From Camarhynchus parvulus (taxonomy: Eukaryota; Chordata; Aves; Passeriformes; Thraupidae), in NCBI RefSeq assembly GCF_901933205.1, contig NC_044572.1:35929501-35993500 (forward strand): DNA of 64,000 nt, read 5' to 3'. The notes under the pieces are model-generated. The model did no database searches, had not been told where the DNA came from, and saw only the letters and a program-made list of their open reading frames with translations. The position numbers were made by a program, and so were the translations under genes. Below, piece after piece: positions 24,601 to 36,000 of this stretch. Every line of letters starts with the position of its first letter. Within the stretch, counting starts at the first letter, position 1.

Positions 24601-27600
24601 ATTTGTATGATTTCCTGATATAGTTTTCTCTGGTGTGGATTTCAAAAGTAATGCTGATTTCTTCTTGCTATGTTCATTTGCTGCACAGATCAAGGAAGCT
24701 CCTGAGTGTCCTGTGCACAGTGCAATAATCTTCAAATAAGCTTTAGCCTACCTACCTATGTTTGCATTTGTGTTAATTGAAGGTTAAAAACTAATACAAA
24801 GAGTGGTATTTGCAAGAAGGGTAATCATACAGCCATAATCATGGCACAGTGTGCCCTTGCAAAGGCATGTTCTTCACTGTGAAATCATTTTATGCTTATG
24901 TAGCTAAGAGTTGGAGTGCTGCTGCTGAAGGGTGATGAGCCCATGGGATTTTGATACCATGAGCAGAATTCTGAAACTGGTGATGTCCCCAGCTAGCTTC
25001 TTTTGACTGTAATGAGTGTAGAACTTTACCACATTTTTTTTTCCTCTATTCATACCTACTCATTCTGACCAATTAAACTTTCTCAGTGGAGTATCTAACA
25101 ACTTGGTTTAAAGATTGATAGATCTGCATGTATCCTATAAGGGCCTTCAGTCTTTTGAGCTCCTGTAAATACTTCAATAAAGCCCTCCACCATTCTGAAC
25201 AATCCCTGATTCCTGTTGCTCTCAGTATTATGAAAGCAGCTTATGTGGGACAGATCAGGCTGATAGTTTTCAAAACTAATCTGTGTGATGTTCTTTAGTC
25301 ATTACAACTTGTTTGTTCTCAATAAGAAAAAGGCAGTAAACTGCCTAAGTAAAAGCTCCTGAGGTTTTCTTGTTATTTCTGTTTTAGGACCCGATTAAAC
25401 TTCCCTTTCTGACTCATCACCTCTTCTGTGGGTGGCTGAGGAAACACAGGGTAGCAAAAAGGAGCACAGCAGAAAGATTAGAAATAGAACTTAGTATACA
25501 AGAAAACAACAAGTCCTCATAGGCTTGGGGGAGCATCCATTGTAGCCAACCAAGCTGAACAGCACTAAAGAATTGAAAAGCAGTGCTGAGGAAGAGAAAG
25601 ACAAGCAGAATTGGATGTTAAAAAAAAAAAATTTGCCCAGAAGTGTGGGTAGCCAGAAGATGGCGTGGTCCCAATGCCATCCTGATGGATCCCTAATGTT
25701 TCCCATTGGTTACTGGTACTTTGAGAAAATAATAGTGTTTCTTCCTTCTACAAAATCATCTAGTGTGGTAAAGAGAGCAGTGATGCTGGGAGAGTGGTCA
25801 GGTACGAACACCAAAGTGTTTTTTGGGCCTAGATGCATGCGCTGCTTTGAGGTTCATACTTTTGCCACTTGAGCTCATAGGACTTCTCACTGAGTGCCGC
25901 TGTGGCGCAGCAGAGTTGAGAGGAAGGAGGATGTGTGTGTCTGTGATCAGGAGGAGAGCGTTCAAGAGGTGGTGTGGGAGGGTGGTATGAAAGGAGGCAG
26001 CTTGAGCTGGAGGGGGAGTAGCACAACCAAAGAGTGATTCAGCTGTCATGAACCCCTCCTGTCTGTCAAGAGCAATCCGGCCTTGTTAAGCTATCTGCAG
26101 TGTGTGGAAGAGCTTTCTGAGTAAGCTTGGGTGTTTAATTAGTTACTTTTCCATGGAGATAAATGTGGGGGAGCAGAGGCCCTTCTTGGCTGGCTGCAGC
26201 CTTGGCCTGTGCGTTGGGGACTGTTTGGGAGAGGGAAGCAGCACGGCCAGGAAACAGTGCGGGAACTCGAAGCCCTGCGCTTTGTTCTCCAGCCCTCAGC
26301 TTCCTCCATCGATAAATTGGAGGAAATGACATCTGCCACTTTTTAAAGTAGCAGGAGAAACATACTGTGTAACAGCAGAAAAAACCCAACCCCCTAAGGA
26401 GGTGGCTGGGAGAGAAATAAACTGACATATAAATGAGTGCTTTGTGGGAAGGCAGCACTCTGTGTTTGAATGCCGTGTACGTCAGGTTTTGCTGGATCCT
26501 GGTTTGCAGAGTGCACTGATGCCTACATAGCTGTTCCATGGCATGTACTTAGCAGGCATTCTTCAATGTGCTACTGATTGGTGGAGAGGGTTTTGAAATA
26601 CAAATCCTATCAGCTGATTACAAGCTAAGCTGGTCTGTGTGGGGTCTCAGGTCCTGGAGAGTTCCAATATTTTTCCTGTCTAATAAGAGAGTTTAAAAAT
26701 AATTTGTTATACTCTTATAATACAGACTTTATGCTGTAGCTCACGGCGTGAGCACTTCTTTTATTCTCTGATGTGTTATTCTCCAGATAAAAAAACCCAA
26801 AACCTCACAAAAATCTTAGAAAAAGCCTTAGGATACAGCTGTCTCTTTCTCTGTTCTGAATTTGAGAACTGCTGATAACTGCTGTGATTTGGGTATGTTC
26901 TTGGCCAAATACTGATTAAATTTTTCAACTATTAATATTTAACAAAATGCTCAGATATTTTTTATATGACTGATGCTGTCACTTGTGCCAGGATTACTGA
27001 AAAAAAGCAATTTTGTTGGATGGAGAAATAAAGATCCCATCTTAGACCAGGAATCTGTAATTGTGGAGGTGAGTAGAGAATTTCCCAGGAGAGTGATGGC
27101 TGCTGCTGCATTTCAGAGCCCCATGGCTCTGTCGGGGAGCAGTCAGCAAGCAGGACTGGAAAGAGCATTTCACAAACATCATTCTCTAGAGTACAATATT
27201 TTGTGCTTACATTTATTGGCACACAGTTGTACAGAAGCATACATCTCACTCTTTTTTTTTTTTTGAGCCTGGATTCATAACCGGTATTCAAAGTTTATTT
27301 GCTTGGAGAATGTTGGATTGATTTGCTAACTGAGTATTTTTACACCACTATTTACAACATTATTTTAACCCCCAATAGCTTACAAATAGTAAGAGCCAGA
27401 GTTCATGAAGAGCACTGGTGATGTCAACACTGTGACAACACATAATTCTGGACTGAAAATCTGGTCACTATAATGTGAGCACAGCAGCTCAGGAAGGCTG
27501 CACTGGAGATGGTATTAACTGAGGAGACCTGTTAGCCCATGAAGGGGAGGGGGCAGCTGTTATGAGATTAAGGAGAGAACTGGGTATGAGAGATAGGATA

Positions 27601-29343
27601 TGAGGACTGGGTATGAGAAATATTTTCAGTCCTGGAAGAGGAATCAGGTACTAAATTCAGCTCCTTCCACTACCCCATGTCACAGCCAAGACTTCTCAGA
27701 CATGACAGTTCAAGATAAAAACTCAATTTTGTATTGGAGATAATTCTCTGTAAGTGATGATCTGTCACATGTGATGGAGCACTCTGACAGCATCTCCCCA
27801 GAAGAATTCTAGCAAAAGAAAAATGGCATTTTCTACCTGCATAAAAGATCTGACACAGCTCAAAGCCCAGAGGAAAACTACAAAAACAATGATTAAATAT
27901 GAACAGAGTGTTTCAAGCTAATCAGTGATGTACTTTGCCTACCATAGCTACATTACCAAAAGTAGAATGATCCAAGAGAAGGACCCTGAAAAGACAACTT
28001 GCACCTCTAATGATGGAGATGCATGTAATGGGTGGGAGCACTATATACTCTAAAATTCATCACCTCCACAGTTTTCATAATCCACACAGAAAAGGCCAAT
28101 CTCAACCCAGTTTCCAGCAGTGCTATATTTGCCATGTACTTACTTCCTTGTATAGACGCAAACTAGAAAATAGTTAATAAATAACACTGTAATAAGAAAG
28201 CTGGAATTGCAACTTTTGTAAATTGCCTAAGTGTATAACATGCAAATGACGTTGGTGCAATTCCCCCAAGTGCTGAATCTCTGAAAATTAGACCCTCACA
28301 TTTAAGATTCTGTTCACAAACTATTCATTAGGGGAGCCAGATTAAAATTATTTTATGATCTGTTCTGCAAGTAATAGTATCTATAACACTGTAAGAATTG
28401 CTATATTTGATATTCAATATTGCTGTTTCATAGGTTCTACTGAGCTGTTTCAGATACAGATAAAGTAAGTAAATGGTGAAACACATTAATGAAATAAAAG
28501 GCTGCAAAATACTGAAATCCATAAAGTCTTTCTCCATAGTAGCTAGTAGTCACAAGCCACAGGATTTCATTGAGGCTTAGCAAGCTGAACAAGGATACCA
28601 TGCAATTTATACAGAATAACAGAAATATAGAGTGTTGCACTAAATAAAGAATGATTAGATGTCATGCACCAGGGCCTTAAATAATCTCTATTTCATCATA
28701 TTTGAGAGAACTTTAGGCTATTTACTGAATCAACTGGTAGAAGTCAAGGGCCAATGCCAGCCAGATCTCCTGCTGCAGGAGATCTTCTGTTTTCTGTATA
28801 GGTATTTCTGTGTCACGTTTAGTGCACATAACTTGCAATTAGAATTATTATTTTCAACATATAAACATGCTGAAAACAAGGCTCCCTTCCCCAGCATTAG
28901 TGACAGTAGGTGGGACTTCCCACAGATTTCAGATGTTTTCAGAAGCGCATGATCACACTCAGTCCCATGAACCCTGCCTGTACACTGGAATTCGGAGACC
29001 ATGTTGTGTATCTAAATGAGTTTCCCAGTGGTGTAGCAAAGCATCCATGAAGCACCTGACATCAAGAGACATCTTTAGCTTAGTAGGACTGCTGACGGCT
29101 GCTGTGTGCTTTACAGACTCTTCTCAGGGAGCTCAGAAACACAGTTTGGTCATATTCTTTTTTCCCCCAGTGCCAGCAGCTTCCAAAGCTGCTGTTTCCA
29201 TTGTGGTTACTGTGCTTTCTTCCAACAACTACCGCTGACCTGGCAGGGCTCAAAACACCCTGCAGAGCAGTTTTGAGGCAGGGTAGTGCAGTTTTTGAGT
29301 TGCAGAGATGAACCACAGTTTTCATGAGCTGCTACTGAACTGC
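21656..29343. other. Intergenic sequence after PLCL2
   Basis: About 7.7 kb without a supported gene. It is AT-rich to about 25.3 kb, with a GC-richer patch at about 25.9-26.3 kb where several overlapping frames stay open on both strands by composition. Small direct repeats occur, for example TAGCTAAAAGTG twice near 23270. Some of the first part could belong to long PLCL2 3' UTR isoforms. I see no RNA gene or convincing exon. Confidence 0.55.
21757..21792 (+). terminator. PLCL2: Candidate PLCL2 distal poly(A) signals
   Basis: Two further AATAAA hexamers lie at 21757-21762 and 21787-21792. The downstream sequence is less GT-rich than at the proximal signal, so I rank these second. Another AATAAA at 25176 is too isolated to assign. 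Confidence 0.4.
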
Positions 29344-29968
29344 AGGGTCCAGCAACTGCAGCTTTATCCCAAGGCCCTGGAGGCAAGAGAGAAAATCTGG
29401 AGAAAGGAAGACTTTTCCTTGGTTGAGTAGGATTGGGTTAGAGATCCTTTAGGCAAATTTGATCTCACAAATCCATGGGGCCCTGATGGGATGCACACGA
29501 GTGCTAAGAAAGCTAGATGTTGTTAAACCACTGTCCATCACCTTTGAGGGGTTGTGGAGAACTGGAGAAATGCTTGAGGGCTGGAGGAAAAGCAGTGTCA
29601 GCCCAGTCTTCAAGAAGAGTAAGAAGGATCCAGGAAACTACAGGCCAGTCACTTCACCTAATCCTTGGAAAGATGATGGAGTTGCTCAGCCTGGATGTCA
29701 TCTCTTTGCAGTGGTTCCTGTGATAGGACAAAGCACAAGGGGCACAAACTGGAACACAGGATGTTCCACCTGAACATAAGGAAAGATTTCTTCCTTGTGA
29801 AGGTGACAGTGCTCTGGGACAGACTGCCCATAGAGGCTGTGGAATCTCCTTCTCTGGAGGTATTCAAAAGCCATCTCAACATGATCCTGTCCAAGCTGCT
29901 CTAGGTGAACTTGCTTTAGCAGGAGTGTTGGACTAGAGGTCCCATTCAACCCCAAAGATTCTGTGATC
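29344..29968 (+). mobile_element. CR1 LINE copy with internal deletion
   Basis: The left part matches the reverse-transcriptase region of CR1. It includes AGGATTGGGTTAGAGATC, CCATGGGGCCCTGATGGGATGCAC and a frame reading S-P-V-F-K-K-S-K-K-D-P-G-N-Y-R-P-V-T, the N-terminal RT motif typical of CR1/jockey-type LINEs. At about 29705-29720 the sequence jumps to the 3' end (GGGCACAAACTGGAACACAGG onward, ending TTCTGTGATC), so most of the RT domain is missing. The frame is also broken at that junction, so the copy is dead. At about 625 bases it is the largest retroelement remnant in the window. The left boundary is approximate. Confidence 0.88.
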
Positions 29969-32406
29969 AGCTGCAGGATGGACTGTTCTGCTAGACCTGA
30001 GAAGGAAAGAGGCTGGGGACTGACAGTGAAAGCACTTCCGAGACAGGAGTGCAATATGAGGGAGCAGAGGGTCAGAGAGAAAGGCAAGTGAAATCCAGTG
30101 CTCTTCAGATGCCCTTCTGAACCTTTCTTCTCAGTGTCAGTCTACAGTATGTATTGAGTGGCTTGTAATATCTCTGTTTAGTCTGGAGGGAAAAGTAATA
30201 ATTTTTGAATAATCAGTACAGAAGAAAAACAAGTGATGTTTGGCAATGCAAAAACAAGATAAAAATACTTTTATATATAATCATATTTATATTTATGATG
30301 TTCCTATAAGGATATAATAAAAAAACCAGAAAGAGATGAGGGCGATCCTGATCATACATTTGCAGTGTGATGTGGCACGTTCATAGCTTGGACTTAACTA
30401 TGGTTTGCGGAAAGACAGACCATAAACAGAACTTTACCATATTCTGTTTTTCCAGGCAAAATCAATAGCTAGAAACAGATAAGCATGTTTTGTCAAAATC
30501 AGGCAACAACATTGGCCTGGGTAATTTCTAGCTCTTTTAGACTGAGCATGGAGAAAATAACGATTCCTATTGCAGTAATTGGTTCTGCTACTGTACTTAT
30601 CCCCGATTTTCTGAACTGTCAAGCCTCATTTCTTCTGTTATGTGGATTGACAGTCCTCTATATAGTAATTCTCATTATGGTTTGAAGGACACCATGGCCT
30701 ACTTTTCTGGGGTAAGCACTGACCAAGGGAAATGTAGCCTGCCATTACATTGTCCATGGTGTTCTGTAATGCTGGTAGTGATATTTGGTTCCTTCTCATA
30801 TGCTGGCAATTTGCTAAACAGGATGATTCACAGAGCTGTAATTCATCAGCCAAAGGCTTGGGTGTAATAGACTGTGGCAAGGTGACAAGTGTCCCAGTGC
30901 AGGTAATTTGAGCTGAAAAAACCAGGGAGATTTCAAAGGTGCAGCTGCTGTTTTAATGTATTTTGATGCAGCCATTTTGAATAATAATTCATTCAGGATT
31001 AAAAAAATCCCTCTTACAAAGGGAGAGGATGTGCTGCTGAAGAGAGAGGAGGAACTTCCACTAAACCATGTGGTGGAAAGCAGCATTTTCTCTGTGCTTG
31101 TCAGTCTCCTCTGAAATAATATCCTTCATAGAGTTCTATGAATTCATTACCAATTCGATATGAAAAAGGTTATGTTTCCAGCAAGCCTTTTATTCTTTAA
31201 TTAGATTTTTCTGTTATTGATGGCCTCATAATAAAGGTTATATTTGAATGGAATTTATACACTTACATGACATTTGAAACTTCATAGAAACAGTGTGTGA
31301 AGTCATTGCATGCAAAAGTGCTATTAACTGCATGTCAGCATCCAATAAACTCTCTTTTAATCCTTTTTTAAGATCTTGAAGTTTATCTGATGTAGTGACA
31401 TTTTATGGCATTTAAATGTCTCATCAGTAGGACTTGCTCTTCTCCTCATGCTCACAGCTCTTCTAGGACTCAAAGAGCAAAACACATTGCAGACAAAGCA
31501 GGGAAGATGACAAAATAGGATGGATTGCCAACTGTTTCTCATGTAAATTGTTGTAGTCAGCTGAACTGCAAACAAGCTGAAAGCTCAGGCTTCTCCAGAG
31601 GTTTGAATCATGCTGAGGTGATCTGTAGTTGGAAGGATGCTTATGCTGAAAACTAAGTTAAATTTACATTCAGCTGGAAGGCCTAAAGGGCAGAAATACA
31701 AAACACTAGTCTTGGTACCATAAAGCCATATTACCACATACTATATGATCCATTGTGAAACTGTTCTCAAAAGCTTCAAACTGCCAACTGGTTTCAGGCA
31801 CAACATGAGGGGTTTGTGAAATGAAACCTGACACATATGAAAATAGTTTAAATGACTGAGAAACAGAGTGAACTGATTTTATTAACTGCTTTCCCTGCAG
31901 TGCTTCAAACTCTAACGTCACAGCAGTGGGCAGGTGAGCAAGGAGCCCAAACCCCAGCCACAGCACAGCAGCTGCCTCTGCATCCAACACGCACACAGAG
32001 CGAGTGGACAGCAGGGCAGGAGAGCGGTCAGGTCTTTCCCCTTAGGTAGGGGAAAAGGATTGGACACATTGCAAGTCACTGTTCACTTACTGGCTCCACA
32101 CATTAGGTGTGAACACACTCCCCGCCAACACCACAGCTTTTGGCTCAACACTGTCAGCAGCTCACACGTGTGGCCTGTCTTCCACCCAGCCTCGTAGGCT
32201 CTTAGGGAGGACTGTGACCAATCACCTCATCCATCCTGTGCTGCACCTCGACCTTGCAGCCATACAGAGCAGACTCAGTAAAGGAGGAGCAGTTGATAGA
32301 AAGTGCAATGAATTCTAAAGAGTCACAGAAATTGTTGTCTTTGTTATTTGGGTGCTTTCCTTGGGTTTGCTCTGCCAAGCTGGATTCTGGCGCGCAGCTC
32401 TGAGGA
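29969..32406. other. Intergenic sequence between CR1 and LTR
   Basis: About 2.4 kb with no gene I can support. It has AT-rich runs near 30260-30320 and scattered short open frames on both strands that look like chance. No RNA gene or regulatory cluster stands out. Confidence 0.55.
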
Positions 32407-33074
32407 TGTTGAGTCTTGCTGGAACATTAGGGAGGCCTGTCCCTAATTAAAGAACTTCTAATACATAAATATGTGCAAATACATAAGAACGTGAGATGGG
32501 TATTGCCTGTTCTCAGCTTCTTTTTCTTGCCTCTGTCAAGGTCAGGATTGAAGGCACTTGAGATGGTTATTTTGCATTCAGGCCTTGATGTTTATTATTT
32601 CTTATCTATATTACAAGTCATGAGTTCTACAGCATTCTACTAACAAGCTACAAAATGTCTATCTTTCTCTCCAAGGCCTTTTAAGGCTAAGCTATCCAAT
32701 TAAGAAATGACACCTAAATTATTTACCCTTTTAACCCAATAACTAATCCCTTGAAGTCTGCAATGCGGACTTTTCTGTCCAATTACAAAATACCACCCAA
32801 ACTCATGAAGAAGAAGGTGAAGAGAACAACCAGCCACCACCCTAAAAGTTCCATCTTGCCCTATATATATTGCTATATTCTAAAACCTTAAACTCTAAGT
32901 TTTCCACCCTGTGATGTTACACAGTCCTAATCAAATGATACACCCATAATCCCAGGGCTATCAATCAATTTTGGAAGCCTTTTCCACAGCCTCAGGTCAA
33001 ATGCAGTGCTCTCCTGGGAGTCAGAGTCTGTCAGCACAGAAAGTCTAAAATTCTCAGCATCCAGAACTCCAACA
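32407..33074 (-). mobile_element. Probable solo LTR of an endogenous retrovirus
   Basis: The 668-base block is bounded by TGTTGAGTC at the left and ACTCCAACA at the right, an imperfect terminal inverted repeat of the retroviral TG...CA type. Read on the - strand it has a TATA-like TATATATA (32862-32870) and, about 270 bases further, an AATAAA (32591-32596), the promoter then poly(A) order expected of an LTR. The sequence resembles LTRs I remember from songbird genomes. No gag, pol or env remnant lies beside it, so it is a solo LTR. Flanking bases (GAGGA and GGGTA) are not a clean target-site duplication, so the boundaries may be slightly off or the copy old. Confidence 0.7.
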
Positions 33075-36000
33075 GGGTATGAGCAGACCTTGTGCATGGG
33101 TCTTGCACATATCATGTGCATCAGAGACATTTTGAGGTGAAATCCGCTATGGGCTCTTCCTAGTTTCCATATCTGCCAGCTCATTGCAGAGCTGTCTGTC
33201 TCCAGAGACCTTCAAATGCTTGCACTGGTTTATTGCTTGTCCTGTTACTGAGCCAGGAAAACTCTGAAATCAAATGGCTTTGTCTCATAAAGAGTGGCCA
33301 ACACCCTTCTAAGAAACAGAATTTCATCTTTTTCCAAGTAGTGTAAATTTTGTGCTTGCCGAGCTCAGCCTCCAAATTGCTTCCCTGAGGAAGCCAGTTG
33401 CACGTAAAGAAAGAGTTGTTTAGTGCCTGTAACTGAGAGGAGAAATGAGATCTTAGGGGTGTTTAGAGATTGAGCTGAGGCTGTTATGGTTGGGAATATT
33501 TTGAGAAAGAAATATATTTTTGTAGACCTCAAACCATACCATGTTGTTGAGCCCAGCTGAACACATGACTGAGCGTCTGTGGACTGAATATAGGTGTACT
33601 GGCATCCTGGAATGTGGCAGGAAGGCTTTGTATGATTTATGTGTAACATGTTACTTGGGGTACGCCACAATCTATTTATGGCTATCCTGGGGCAGAGCTG
33701 TGGATTGTCTCCCTGAGAACACAAGAAAACTAAACAACCTCCTCACTCACTGAGAGATCTCATGTGCTGTTTAGAAGGAACTCAGCTCTAGGTGAGCAAA
33801 AGCTGGGCCAGATGGTTGTCATCACTGCTGTTGGGAATGGCTATACACAGACCAAAAATTATCAAAATGGAGAAGCACCACTAAAAATCAGGGTTTGTGG
33901 GGCTACAGTTCTGGGACCCCATTTTTGAAATTGTCAAATCATGGTGCCATCAGATATCCTCCCTGGAGTGCTTCACTCATGTAAAACATCCTGACTTTAG
34001 CCACTGACAGCTAGTTATATTCCAATTTTACCACACACTTTGTGTAAATATTAGTCTGTAGTCCAGGCTGAGGTTGTTTCTAACTTTATCTCAGTTGGTT
34101 TGCCTGCCCCTATTTATAACACTCTTGCCTCCTTTCCTGAAAGTTGCCACACAGCTAAATGTATGATCTGACCCGCCAGTGTTTACTCTGCACCTCTGCA
34201 GAAAAGGAAAGAAAACATCACAGCTCCGTCTCCTCAGCATGAGGGATGCCACTGTGCCGGCTGAAGTTGGTCTCAGATTCACTTTACTGAAAATTTCTGG
34301 CAAATATCCTTTCAATACATGAGAGAAAGAGGTATTCAGAAATTAAGGTTGAAACACTTCAGGTAATTTAGTCTGCCTAACACCACATACAAATGCCAGT
34401 TCACCTAGTTCTCCTGCCTAGATTCTTCACCTGCAGCAGTTTATTAATTTTACATCCCTTCCTTGCTCAGAGCTCTGAAGTGATGAAACTTAAAAATGAA
34501 AGAATTTTTGCAGATTATGTTTTCCAAAGGCCAGTTTTTCTCATGGTAGAACTTGCACTTTGAGATTGAGTTTTTCTGCCTTGAGTTTTCACTGATCCAC
34601 CAAGATCGCACATCCCCCTATAATCAGAAATCTTTCCTGTAGTCTAACCATGATGGAACACGTATTGTGTATCAGATTGAAGTATCTCACTGAAGTGTAT
34701 TGTCAATGCCTCAAGTCACTCTTTTGCTTTTATTATTTATCCTTTTTGATCTCTCAACATAAATTTTGGCGTTAATGCTATGAAAATGTTTTCAGGAATG
34801 ACAGAGACATGATCCCTGCTAGTGATACCTCACATGAGCTTCCATTACTGGTCACAAGGTTTTTCCTGTTGTAGATGTGTTTAGTGATGTCATGTAGTCA
34901 AGTGATGCAAATCCACCTGTACAAATGATTTCACCTCACTTTCATTTACACTTATTTACACAGTTATATGTGTTCTCTGTAAATTGGATATTTAATTATA
35001 TTGTTTTTCAGATCAGTATAAGGAAACTGAAACCATCAGGCACTACATGGCACTCATCCACAAACACTCCTGGGTCTAGCCATTTGAAGTTAACTACATA
35101 ACTGTTTCATTAAACTAATTTCAGATAGTTATGATTTTAAAATTGAATTATTTTAAAATTGAAGATATCAGGCATGGCATGGAGCATAGTACAAAATTAC
35201 CGAGTTAAAATTGTATCAAAGAAGAAGGAAAGCTAACTTGACATTTTGCTTGGTAAAATTAATTGAAATAGAGTAAGTTGTTGCTCTTTGATTGTCCTTC
35301 TCTCCCCCTACCCAGCTGTCCAATGTAAATAACACATTATGGTTTTTTCCATGATGGCCCAGATAATGAAAACTTCTATGTTTACTCCTTTGGAGTACTA
35401 CAGGTCTTCTGGCTTTTCTGGCCTGGGGACTTTCTCAGCTTACCACACTTAGTCAGAAACAAAGTCAAATGTTCAGAAAGTTTCTGAACAATTCTTTTAA
35501 TATTTCTACCTGAAGAAAGAAATCCAAATCCATCCTTCTTACTTAAAGGGTACCACTCCTTTAGTAATAAACATTTGGTTGAAGTAATGTTGTACGACTC
35601 GGAAACATCAATTGACACAGTAAGAGCAGATGGCATCTTCACTGTGAAACAGGAGTTCATGCTCAATAAACAAAGCACAGACCAGGGCTTGGGTTTTGCT
35701 GCAGAACATCATGTGAGTGTTGATGCTTCCCAGCAGAAAATATGAAACATAACATTGACTCACTTTGGTGTGTACTGCAAACCCACAAAACATTATTCTT
35801 TGAGTCTCACACGTCTCAGGCTTGGCAAAGACCATCAATTTATGCACCTCTTTCATTTTTTGAAGTATGCTTTTTCTGAAGAAATTGGTAAAGCTTCTGC
35901 TGGCCCAGGGCTATGATGCTGAGAAACCTGTCAGAGCCACCTCATTGCCTCATGCTACCTCCCTTTGCAGCACCTCTCTGCTTGTTTAAGGATGGAGTCA

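Noticed and set aside
29695..29904. Frame reading H-L-N-I-R-K-D-F-F...L-P-I-E-A-V-E-S-P-S-L-E
   Set aside because: This is the well-known translation of the CR1 3' region, not a host gene.
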